DNA from: Diadema setosum
Lineage: Eukaryota > Echinodermata > Echinoidea > Diadematoida > Diadematidae
Length of the DNA: 64,000 bases
NCBI GenBank assembly: GCA_033980235.1
Contig: CM067066.1
Coordinates: 38,550,955-38,614,954, forward strand
Reading direction: 5' to 3'
Within the stretch, counting starts at the first letter, position 1, and each line of letters starts with the position of its first letter. Under the pieces are notes generated by a model that worked only from the letters and a program-made list of their open reading frames with translations, was not told where the DNA came from and made no database searches. Of this stretch, positions 34,081 through 45,480 are shown piece after piece. The translations under genes and the position numbers were made by a program.

Positions 34081-34335
34081 GTAGCAGCTTGGTGGGGATA
34101 GTATGGGGGTCTCGCTCTCAAATTTAGCATTTGTCATGGCTCTGAATGTTTTCTTTTTTTCTAATGTGCCAATATTACTTCTCTCTCCCTCTCCCTCTCT
34201 CATTCCTGTTCCTCTGCAATTGTTTCTGTGTGTATTTGTTTTTGTCTTAACATATCATGATATAAAGTAGTGTAATGATGAAAGTTTTTGTGATTAATTG
34301 GTATAATAATGAAGATTATGATAATTGTGATGATA

Positions 34336-34516
34336 ATGATGTTATTATTATTGTTGCTGTTATTATTGTTATCATTATTAATAATTTATTATTATTATTA
34401 TTATCATCATCATCATCATTATTATTATTATTATTATCATTATTATTATTATCATTATTATTATTATTATTATCATTATTATTATTATCATTATTATTAT
34501 TATGATAATGATAATT
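34336..34516. repeat. (ATT/ATC)n microsatellite
   Basis: About 180 bp of mixed ATT and ATC triplets. Leucine, tyrosine or asparagine-run frames on either strand are artefacts. Confidence 0.97.
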
Positions 34517-35807
34517 AAAGTAATTGTGATAATTTTTGACAATAGCAATTACAACAGTGGTGATGCCAATTATGATCATAATTATTGTTATTATTATAAT
34601 CATTTTCATTACAATATTTGAGTACTGTTAATGATGATGATAATGATGAGAAGCAGAAAGAAAAAAAAATAAGTTAAATTCTAACAAGATTATTTTGTAA
34701 TTAACAGAATTAACTCATTTTCGGCTACACACACACACATATAATGATATATGTACACACCAATATATTCCCATCTATGTGTTTCCACCCATCCCCTTGT
34801 CCAGCTCACTAGCTGAAATGGGAAATGTGATATGACCGGGTGTGGATACATGGATATCACCTCCCCGCCATGTCAAGAAATCAGGCTACGGCAATCATCC
34901 GCCACCACCGTTGGGCATCAGCCCCTCCCTGTACCCACCGCTCCCTACCTTGCAACCCCCTTTCCTAGTCATCTTCTTTTTTATTTCCCCACTCAAGCAA
35001 GGGGGTGATGTTGCCATTGCCTCCTGCTTGAGATGGCTACTTAAAGGAAATAATCCACTCTATGTTCATGTTCGAGTTGACCGTAGTAAAAAAGTAAAGT
35101 CAAATAAAGAGAACAGTAAAAATTTCAATTAATTTGGAGATAAGTGAAGAATGGTTTGGAAGTTATGGGTGATGTTTATTATTCCATAGGTTCAGTGATA
35201 CAAAAATGTAATAAGGTTCTTTGATCCAAAAATGAAAGGAAGGTGTGTACCAATGAATCTTCAAAATTACAAACCTTATTTTGTTTACAGATTCATGAAC
35301 ATTTGGAATAACAAACCTTGGGAATAAAGCACTGTAAATGAAATTTAGCATGTGTACATAAACTTTGTAATTTATATGCATTGTGATGTTGGATGCACAA
35401 ATGTAAATGGGGGAAGTGTGTTGCCTCATTCTCTCTGATCAGATTCTGCAGAGAAGTAGGGAAATGTTATATAGGGGTTATATCTGTGGAGTGGATTTTA
35501 ATGCCCATGACAATTTCATGAGTTACACCTTTGCAGTTCTTGTCAAATAGAAAGTTTAGTGCAGTTCAACTCCAGGGAATAGTCATTTTCATCATTTGTT
35601 TACTTTTCCATATTTGGAAAGTTCAAAGCATGGTATCTTTTATATCAATTGAGATAGTGCTGTGGAGTTTTTGAAACCTTAAAAACTTCAGATTGTGTGC
35701 TCACCAGGGTCTCCTGTATCTCGCGATGCTTTCAAACACATTATCAGTTGTATTTTGTTTGTTTGTTTTTATGTTTGTTGAATTCTCTTCCAAGGCTCTG
35801 TATCTAA
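34517..35807. other. Unique non-coding sequence
   Basis: No gene recognised. A C-rich patch lies at about 34780-34990. A TTAAAGGAAATAATCCAC string at 35040-35057 resembles a TTAA-AGG terminus, but no partner end was found. Confidence 0.4.
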
Positions 35808-36135
35808 AGGCCACCGCACACTACACGATCAGATTGGTCTTAAAGTCTTAAGCCAAGCTGGGTCTTAAGACCAGTCGTACGACCGGACACCGCACACTAT
35901 ACGACCCGACTGTAAAGCGCGCGCAGTGCGCACTGCGTGCGCTTGCATTTTACTGCATTGTGAATGGCTGGAAGCCTACGACCAGTCGTAGAAATTCAAC
36001 ATGTCAAATCTCTATGACTGGCGCTAAGACCCAGTCGTACGACCAGACTCTGGCAAGACTGTGACGTCACACTTCTAGTCTTAAGGTCTTAAGACCGGTG
36101 AATCGGGGCAAAATCGTGTAGTGTGCGGCGGGCTT
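35808..36135. mobile_element. CACCGCACACTACACGAT MITE, about 328 bp
   Basis: The left end reads AAGGCCACCGCACACTACAC and the right end closes GTGTAGTGTGCGGCGGGCTT, inverted repeats of about 23 bp with two or three mismatches. The interior repeats the 10-bp palindrome GTCGTACGAC (about 35875 and 36036), TCTTAAGACC blocks, and a partial internal copy of the terminus (ACACCGCACACTATACGAC, about 35887). Local G+C and CpG are well above the flanks. Non-coding. The superfamily is not assignable by eye. Confidence 0.8.
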
Positions 36136-38000
36136 AAGATGATAAGAATTGTAGATCATAATATGAAAATATTATTTTCAGGTAATCACATCTACATGAC
36201 CACCTTGCATAGATGGCACCTCCCATCTAACTAAAGTTTTGTTGTTGTCTTCGTCTGGTCACCTCATTTTGTTTCTTTATCATAACATCAGTTACAATAA
36301 ACATGTAGAGTAATTTGAGAGCTTAGGCTGTAATATGTCAGACTTTACTAAAATGGTGCCATGTTAGGTATGAGTTTTGTAGGTACCAAGCATTTTCTCA
36401 AAATAAGTTGAATATCTGAGGATATGTGTCTCCAGCATAGAATTTTATGATTTTTTTTAATGTTACAATTCATACTGATATTTATAATTATACATATTCT
36501 GTGGATGTAATGAGCAACAGATAACATGATACTACAGGCATGCTAAATGACAGATTTTGTGATGGTTCAAGACAAATTGATATCAGAAAGGCACTTTCCA
36601 TTGCTTACATAGTTTATTAAGGCAAATACTGTCTTTCTCCTGTTGGCAGTATTCATCAGAAAGTCTGTTTCCAGTAGGTAAAGTCATTATAACTGTTTTT
36701 TTTTTATGGCTATCATTAATTTTATGGAGCCATAATTTCGTCATTATCATAGTTGCCAGAGAAACATGTAGAATGCTCTGCTGGATGCATGCTGGAAAGC
36801 TAGCACTTTGCCGTTTCAATTCCTGAGCGAAATGTTTATGACCTCACTGGTGTAATATTTCATGATCACAAAAGCTGTAGCTTCATGTTCTCATAACTCT
36901 CGTACTGTTTATCTCTGTCAGAAAGTCATGACCTTTTGAGAGAATTCCCATCACCTATCAAGTCTTGCAAGCAAAAACACCCCCTAAAAAAAAATCAACA
37001 ACAACAAATAGCATTTAGAACATATCAGGGACTGGGACACGTAGACTATCAGGCATCTTTCAGGTAACCTGGGTGTATCTATGCAAATATGTCTTTAGTC
37101 TATTTTTTCTGGGATAGGCATGTGTCATCAGAGGTTGGCTTTTGATGGGCAGGTTCAGTGGAGGTGAACTCACCGTGCCTGCACTTTGTCCCCTCCCGTC
37201 TCCCTACCCCCCAATATTACCCTCGTCTCCTCCTCCTCCTCCTCCGTCTCTCACTGGGGTGAGATGGGACAGAAACCAGAGAGGGAGAGGAGCGCAGGAG
37301 GAGGAGAAATTGACCCACATTTTAATACACATCGTCATCGGGAGAGTAGGCTCGCAATATACAATATCTTCCTAACAGGTGTCATCGAGTGTTTGTATTA
37401 AAGCGTATATGAGAGGCACCGCTCCGGAGCGAACGGGGGAAAAGTGGCACATGTGGGAGGATCCGGGATGCGATCCCTTTATTTGGGAGGAGGTGAGCGA
37501 GATGATGGGTTGCACAGGCCAGGTAGGATCAGGATGAGCAAACTGGCACTCCTCTAGTTTGTCTCCCCAACTGACATACGAGAGAGGGGGGGAGGGGTGG
37601 AGGAGACTAGAGAGCAAGGGGAGATGAGAGACGGAGAGGGAGATAGAGGGGGACAAGTTCTTGAGGGGAGTGTGTGGAGCTGCACAAAAGTGACGAGTAT
37701 GTGAGCAAATTCAGCGTGGGCAAACACTCCTCCTACCATGCTACGTCTCCATCGGTAACCAAGGGGATGGGAGAGGAAGAGGCAGAGTGACTGATGGAGA
37801 GAGAGAAGAGAAAGAGAGAGAGAGATGGAGGGAGGAGAGAAGGAGAGCCTACATTATTAGAGTAAGATGTTGGCAAGGGAGGCCTTGTGACACACTTTAG
37901 CTTAGTAATCATTGGTTAAAGCCCAGCTGTGTTTATTGAATGGGATTTTCTTGCCCCCTTTTTTTTTTCCTCCAGCCTCTTTCAGCACGTACATATATTT
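36136..38000. other. Unique non-coding sequence; complex island at about 37.1-37.8 kb
   Basis: No gene recognised. The part at 37130-37760 is CpG-containing and higher in G+C, with an AGGTGTCATCG patch near 37377 and a CACATGTG E-box near 37448. It is followed by a GA-rich tract (about 37797-37850). Opposite-strand frames of 71-94 codons overlap here and none shows a domain. Confidence 0.35.
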
Positions 38001-38890
38001 TTCTGTAGTGTGTATGTGTGTGTGTATGTGTGTGTCCATCTGTCTATCCTTCCATCTGTGTTTTTGAGAGTTTCATGGAATGTATAGCATGTCCGTCTCT
38101 TTCTCCTACTGTTTATCCCACTGTTATTACTTTGCCTAATCACACTGCTTGTCAAAAGCCAATGACTATGCAAATTCACAGTATAATTTTCTGCTCTCTC
38201 TTTGACAGGACTCTTTTTTTTTCTTTTGGTATCTCATCCTTTTTTTCTTGGTTTTTCTTTTACATCTCTGTCTTTCTCTCTTCATCTTTGTCTACTTCTT
38301 TTCTCTCTCGCCCTCTGTCCAACTCTTTTCCATCAATGTTTGGTTTTTTTTTTCTCTCTCTCTCTTGCTCTCTCCCTCTCTTCATCTTTCCCTCTTATTC
38401 TCTCTGATACACTTTCTTGCATTTCCTAAAACCACCTTACTGGTTACCACGACGACCACCTTCATCCCTGTCTGTGTACCCCCACCCTTCACCCCTCTTC
38501 ATCTTTGCTTGTGCAACTCCTCTGATTCCAGCAGGGGAAATACCAAGACAGCATGCATCCAATAATTTCACACTCCCTCCTTCCTTTGTCATGTCACCAT
38601 ATCATATATCTATTTAATTTCCCCAACCTGCATTCCAAATCAGTGGCACTCAATATTTCACTTCAAACTAAATGGATGACTTTGGCTATGATTTCGCCCT
38701 CCCCCTTTTCTCTCCCTCCTTTCTTGATTTTTTTTTCCTCCTTTTAGTTGACATGTTTTTGCTTTTTCCTCACCTTCCTCCACCTCCCTTTTTTTTTTCT
38801 CCCCATTTTTTTTTCTTTTCACAAAAAGCTGTCAATTTGTTTGATCGCAGGTGTGCCGCCAGTGCTGGAGTCATTCCATTATTCATGTTT
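38001..38890. other. Pyrimidine-rich low-complexity stretch
   Basis: Long T/C tracts (about 38205-38410 and 38695-38815) dominate. Frames of 60-129 codons here are serine/leucine/phenylalanine-rich translations of CT repeats, not genes. Confidence 0.6.
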
Positions 38891-39230
38891 AAAGTGATAT
38901 TAGGACTATTGCGAGGGGAACTAAGATGGGTGGGGAGGGGGGGAGGGGAGGGAGCCCGACACCCTTTCAACTAATTGCTCTATCGATGCGATTTCTGTTT
39001 GCCTGTTTAATTTTCGCCGCTCCGATTTCAGTCGCGACCATGTTGTTTGAAGAGATAACCCCACATTGCATCTTGACCCATAACTACACTTTCCGACATT
39101 GTCTCATCACGTGTCGCCATCCAGAGGGGCGGCAAAGTAAGATTTCATCTCGCGGATATTTTGATAAATTTCGTTATGGCTCTCGGTCTGTGCTTCACAC
39201 ATCAGCCACTTTGTCCAACGTGTAGGTAGT
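38891..39230. other. Complex-sequence island, possible cis-regulatory module
   Basis: After a G-rich start the sequence is evenly composed, with many CpGs (ATCGATGCGATT, TCGCCGCTCCGATTTCAGTC, ATCACGTGTCGCC) and no simple repeats. The 99-codon plus-strand frame (38926-39225) has no domain I recognise and begins in a G run. A regulatory reading is preferred but untested. Confidence 0.25.
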
Positions 39231-41531
39231 ATTTGTTAATGTTGACAAGTAATGTTAGAGCATTCTTTGAATGAAGTGTTTAAGAAGACTCTCCTTTCAG
39301 ATAAAAAATGAATCTATCAAAATAGTAGCATTCCATGTCGTACAGGAGATTGTTCATGTGTGAGTCATGTCATGTAACCACTGTAACTTCTATAATCCCA
39401 AATGAGCTTCTTTGCATAGTTTTTGTTCTTAATTTGTCTTGTTTGGATATCACTTGGGTATGTCAGAACCAGATTACTTATCATAACAAGATTTTTAAGC
39501 CTCAAGGTTGAAGTGAGCACATTTATATACATTTCTTACAGATTTGCAGACATCACAATGATGTATGTGAGATGTATTCAGATGAAAGGTTGCCCTTTTA
39601 TACATTATATTTCAATGATGCATAAGACTATTCATGCTATGTATATGTTCGGACACTTGCTATTGATGTATTTATTTGAGCACCATGTGTTGCAACTTAT
39701 TTACATTGGCCAAGGAAGAAACTTGTCTCTTCTAGTTTATCCAGTTTTCATACTTGTATGTATAACTTGAAATGAGCAATTTTTTGTCAATTTTCCATGA
39801 AAATCTTCAGATCTTTGTCAGGTTTATTGGACAGTGCTTCTTATCTGCCTCTATCCATTCTTCAAAGGATGATGGTTGTACACGTATGCATTTCTGACAA
39901 TTTAACATTTAAGGCAAGAGCCCATTTGTACTTTCTAATATCATCTAAATGTCAGCCCGAAAATGGCATCCCCTGCATCTTTGAAGAGTCAGTTTTAAAT
40001 TGTTGATGAAACTACCGACACGTTTGGCTGTGGCAGACAAAAGAATTCAAGGAATGTCTTTGTTTAAATGTTATTTCCCTGCAATGCTTAATTCATCGCT
40101 ATGGTAATGCCTGATGATGTGAATATTATTCACACCACGGTACATGTGGCACTGTGACAAAGTGCATTAAATTTATGAAATGTTCACTTCGCATTGCCGA
40201 TTACTCACTACAAAGTGGTTTTGGGTGTAAGCTGCCAACAGTATTTACTGAAAAAGAACCCCCCCCCCCAGAAAAGATAAATAAAAAGACAAATAAGTTA
40301 TTGTTTGTAAAGAATGGGGGAGGGGGATACTATCTCCCAATTTAGTGCTGAATAAACCAACAGTTTCCAGTTTTATCTGGTGGCAAGAAAGGAAAAATGT
40401 ACACACAATAGTCAATCCCATGCTTTCATGATGGAGTTAGTATATGTTTTTTCTTGTAATGTAGAGCCATACAGGGTATGTGAAATGAAACTGTGTCAAA
40501 ATGATATTGAATGCAGCATTGTCCTCAATGATAAAGTGCTGCTGAAGCTTGCTCTTAGCATTTAGAAGGATGTTTGGATTTCATACTTTTCTGTTGTAAT
40601 AGTGTGAAGCATTTGGTGTGCCTTTTAAACAAGGAAAGCTTCAAGGTAAACTGACAAGGGATAACAAAGAGAGTGTCTTCCTCATGGTACATCAACAAAG
40701 GAAACCTCAAGTTCCTTGTGATGCTCGTACAGTGCTAACCTCCAGGAGTCTAGTCCCATGGAGAGATTTCTCGGCCGAAATGGCATCACTGTAATGCAAA
40801 ATAACTTGTCGGCATGTCACATCCCAAATAGAATTTCATGTAATCGACAGCGGATATGTATGAAGTTGACACATCATCTTCAGACACAGGCAGACTGAAG
40901 TTAGCCACCAATTTTGTGATGACCAGTAGTTGCCATTTTGGCAATCTTGGTATTGTCAGTGTAAGACAGGTGGATGCATATTTTGTGTTTGTGAAATTCC
41001 TCCATAAGCACGCCATCCAGTTGACTGTTTGCATAAAAGCGGCATGAGCTTCAAAAGGCATACGTGTGCACTATGCAAGTAGCCACCATTGTTATCATTA
41101 TTGATATAAGTCATTTAGCTTAGTATTGCACATGGCTTACATCATCCTCAAATATTTATGTTTTAAGAGGAAGGGTGACCTCTGAAGAAATGAATGTACT
41201 GTATGACTGACCTTAAAACCGTGATGAAATAGTAATGATGCTTTCAAATGACTGATGCACTCAAAGTGGCTATAATAAATATGTTTATGCAACATCCATC
41301 CCGTGTATTCATCATAGACATGAACTGACTCCATCGAAGTGTGAAGGTTAACATCATCAGTTTCTTTCCCTGATAGAAAGACTTCACCTTATCATGATGA
41401 GAGATGCATTCCCACTTAACAGGTATCATTGTATCAAATGAATGTCACTTGATGAGTTGATTTCTTGCCATCAGTGTGTAGGAAGAGATGAGTCAAAATC
41501 TTCCATGCATTGCCTGACATGTTTGTCAATC
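39231..41531. other. Unique non-coding sequence
   Basis: Ordinary A+T-rich DNA with a C run near 40260-40269. Short frames (115 codons at 39423-39770, 91 on the minus strand at 40786-41061) have no recognisable domains. Confidence 0.4.
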
Positions 41532-41966
41532 TTTAAAGGCGCATAGTCCCAGTAGTGTTGAGGGCGCTAATGATGATACTGCCGATCACCGTTAACATTG
41601 ATACGAAGATTACCGAAGTTGAGCTGTCATCAAGAGTAAAGTGCGTAGGTGTTGCTAAGTAACGTTGCCTTCATTGTCTTCTCTGCGCATTGCGCAGTCT
41701 GTAGTAATGCCAGGGTGCGTGCATATGTGCTTCTTATTATGACATCACAAAAGAAGTTTGCTAAAGCTGTCATCCTCCTCAGCTGAATCATGAGCCGAAC
41801 TGTGATCCGACCACTGACTACAGTGGATCGGACTTCTTCGGACTCGGGGAAGTGGGTCATAGCGTAAGCGCTAAAGAGGAGTCAATAGCATAGGTCTCTA
41901 TAGGAAACTTGCGCCATGCGCCCGCGTACGCATTCAACTAAACCACTGGAACCATGTGCCTTTAAA
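41532..41966. mobile_element. TTAA-AGGCGCATAGTCCCAGT element, about 435 bp
   Basis: The left end TTTAAAGGCGCATAGTCCCA and right end ACTGGAACCATGTGCCTTTA match as an inverted repeat of about 24 bp (GGC-CAT-GT-CCAGT pattern). The interior includes GCGCATTGCGCAG and is richer in CpG than the flanks. It is another member of the TTAA-AGG style and the last clear TIR element before the transposon-poor part of the window. Confidence 0.8.
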
Positions 41967-43325
41967 GGTCTACCAGTAAAGTAACTGACGTTTGCCACAG
42001 ATAAGTGTTCACTGAGACATTGAGACAAGTGAGCTGCCCTGTTAGTGTTCTGCCCTATATAATGTATGTCCAGAGATGAGAAATGCACTTGTTGCATGCA
42101 CCTGCATAAAAGTTACTGTGTATGCATGTGATGCGATGAATAAAGAATATATTGATGCTGTCGGATGGTGTTGCCGTGCTCTTCAGCGTCCACAAAACGA
42201 GGACGCGTGGAGCTGAGGATTGATGTCCACATTGTGGACACGCAAAAGCTGTTGCTGAAGCTTCGGTCGCAAAAAAGTGAATGTTTCATAAAAATCGATG
42301 AAGACGTGATCATGCATACAGGGTACATCCTCCATCCCTCGGCTCTGTGATGTATAGACTCATTTTGGCTCAATGATTAACCTGTTTCTCCTGAGTCATA
42401 TTCTCAGTGTTTGATAAGCCTTGTTCCCTGCTCATTGGCCATCAATAACATACATGTAGTTCCAGCTCACTGATTGGTCACAACTCTATGAGTGAAGTCT
42501 TTGGTAACTGAAGAGTATGAATGTATACTGTACACTACTATGTGAAGTCTTTATATCCCAATATGTCGATGTTCATGTAGTAAACTACTTTATATTTGCA
42601 CAAAGTGTGTGTATTGCCTTTCTTTAAAAGGAATAAAAGGATGGATACACATTAATTAAGAAACAATGTCAGTGGCTCATCATGTCATGTTTATTCTTTC
42701 ACCAGTTATAGTCAACTGAGAAAGAGAGAAGATAGTATAGTTATACCAAATATAATTTTCTGTACATACTTTTAACACTTCACTTTTTGGAGGCAGATAT
42801 TTTAGGTAGGAAATCTATAAAAATCATCAAATCCTGGAAGCAACAGGTGAACCAGATTAAAGGTGCACACACTTTAACCCATCATGCAGCTCACTAGGGA
42901 AGTTTGCTGCTGAAATTATCTTTCCTCATTACATTGGTACCTTTATATATTTCACTGCTTATCTCATGTATTAGACTCATGGCACTTTTACATTTCTGTC
43001 TCTTTAATTTGACTACATGTATATTTATTCAGTTCACTTTTGATATGGAGTGACATTTGCTCTTTTAAAGAGATGATTTTTTTTTTTTTTTTTTGCAAAT
43101 CAGTGTGGTAACAACACAGACCCCGCACAGTCACTATAGACCCATCTTTGCTGAAAGTAGAAAGCCAAGGTGTAAAATCACTTTTTGTCATAGAAAATGT
43201 CTAAACACTCTTAGCAGGTTAATTTGCAATATCAATATTTATAAACATTTCTCACAGCTAAGAGTTTTGCAGAATTCTATTCTGTTGTCATTTATCTAAC
43301 TACTTATTATACATGATATACATGA

Positions 43326-43328
<3 letters not shown>
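41967..43328. other. Unique non-coding sequence
   Basis: No gene recognised. T run at about 43078-43094. A frame pair at 42113-42373 (both strands) has no domain. Confidence 0.4.
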
Positions 43329-43414
<86 letters not shown>

Positions 43415-43437
43415 TATATACATATATATATAATATG

Positions 43438-43469
<32 letters not shown>

Positions 43470-43480
43470 CATACATACTT
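43329..43480. repeat. (TA)n microsatellite with imperfect TATG/ATAC extension
   Basis: About 41 TA units (43329-43411), then imperfect TA with CATATATATA interruptions and a short ATAC run. Tyrosine/isoleucine frames here are artefacts. Confidence 0.97.
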
Positions 43481-45480
43481 TTGTGTGCATGAATTAATGC
43501 GTAGTAACTAGTTTTATTCATTGATGAAATAACGAGACTGATAGTGATGAATAGCATCCATTCAGTAATGTTCATCTGTATTGCCTTTGAAATGTATATT
43601 AATTCAGATGGGAACACAAACAAGCTGCCATGCTCTATGTGCTTCTCATGAGCCTATTGTTTCTCTGAAATTTGTCTTGCATTCATCACGTGCTGTTAGA
43701 TGGAGAAGCCATACCCAAAACCTGCGGGCAGGCTTTAGGGTTATTACGGATTTCATTACGAAAAGTGAACAATGTCAACAACCTTGGGACCTTAGAAACA
43801 TAATTCCCATTAAAGTGTTGGATGATTTAATCTGCACATGTTCTCATGATAGTCATGATAGCTGTTTGAAAACATGTTAGACAGTAATTCTACTTCCTGT
43901 TAGCCTGGATTTGTTGTTTAATCAGATGGTAGCGTTGGCGCATAATGGTTTACCTCAACAGTTCGGATGTTTCGTGGGTGTACGTTATTTGATTCATTTC
44001 ATAAAATATTCTGTTAGATTATCCCAGACGCTCTAGAGCAAATCTTGGTCTTTGAAATCACGTCATCCTTCGCTATCCAACAGCACGATCAATCAATTCA
44101 TGATTTCACATCTCTCTCTCGCTCTCTCTCTCCCTCCATATCGAGCAAACGTCTCAAGTTTCTCCTCAGCTTAACCTTTGACCTCAAAATATCTCCCAAG
44201 AGCGATTTTAATATTGCGGATAACAGACCCTCCAGTAAGGTTGTCTTATCCATTACAATTTTCCGCCTCATAAAATCAAACATTCACAATATTCTTTCCT
44301 AAGCCCTGTAGCCGTCTACGTTTTCCCTTTCGAAATTATACTTCTTATCTTCTTTGTTTCCTGCGCCTCTGGCTCGTGCACTGGTGCGTTATTATTCACA
44401 AACTTATATCGGGTTTCCTGTCGAGATCTGCCGTATAATACATCTCGACAATAATGCCGTGAGGCGTTATTTTCTTTTCCCAGCGAGCCAAAGGGAAATG
44501 AAATCCTATATTTTCATGTTATGACGGTGACATTTGTACGAGTGGCATGAACGATGACCCATATTTGACCTTTCGACCCCAATACTTGACCCTTGACTGC
44601 TCTCTTTCTCCTCTTGAAGACTGCGAGAAGAGAGCAGGTCCCACCGTGCGCGCGAGTCGAGAAGTCGCAAAGAGTTCTGATTGGTTGATGAGTCTAATGG
44701 GAACTCGTGTATGAATGGATAACATGTGGAGGGATGACCGCCTGATCGCTGTAATACCATACGTTCATTTATTTTCGTGTATGTGTGCTGGTAAATTGTG
44801 GGGAATCCGTTCGTGTGTGTTCCACAGTTTATCTGGTATTTATGAAATCGTCGTCTCTGCTGGGAAAAATGAAAAGGCATCATCATGGACTCTGTGAAAG
44901 CTGGAAGAACTGCTTGCCATGAATCATGACTGTGTGACGAAGGATATGAATTCTTGTCTTCCCCCTCTTGTCTGCTCCGCTGTACAGACGAGGTCTCGAA
45001 TGTCTGCACTGCGGTTTGCCAAGTTCAGGCCTTCAAGTCCTCCCCCCGCCGGAGCTCATCAATAAATGGCTAACGCTGACATTCTATTGTCCGAGAAATT
45101 GATGATAATGTCAGAGAACTACAAATCATGACTTTTGGGACTTTCCTTTAATCTTTTGCCGCTTCTCGCTTGAGAGAGCGAAGAGGATGGAGGGAGGGGA
45201 AAAAAAAGACGCTTCCATTTTGATTTTGTTTGATCTGTGGAGGTAGGGTGTGCGTTGACCCTACCACTGCCTACGTGATTCTCATACTACGATAAAACTG
45301 AACTTCTTCGTATTCGGGTTGTGTGGGTTATAGATTATGTGTGGTAGTTATAATGTAAACATCCTTATACCAGGCTGACCACTGTGTTTTCGTAAAGTTT
45401 TTGTTTGTTTTTGTTTATTTGTTTGTTTGTGTTTTTACTGATGGGGTTCATTTTTTTTTTTTTTTATAATTAGCTTTCAT
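43481..45480. other. Complex non-coding block, with longest unassigned ORF
   Basis: The composition is more balanced and CpG-containing than in the first 40 kb. The minus strand is open for 167 codons at 44506-45009, the longest frame outside the LINE. Its product has no signal peptide, membrane segment or motif I know, so I do not call it a gene. CT tracts occur near 44110-44135 and a TTTG-type tract near 45405-45430. Possible regulatory DNA. Confidence 0.3.

Noticed and set aside
37862..37885. miR-31-like string AAGATGTTGGCAAGG
   Set aside because: Only 12 bases match the mature miR-31; flanks differ and no complementary hairpin arm is present, whereas the real microRNA is strongly conserved.
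44506..45009. Minus-strand ORF of 167 codons, longest outside the LINE
   Set aside because: No recognisable domain, signal or membrane segment; composition is that of the local DNA; no splice context. It may be a chance frame in balanced-composition DNA. A protein search and codon test would decide.
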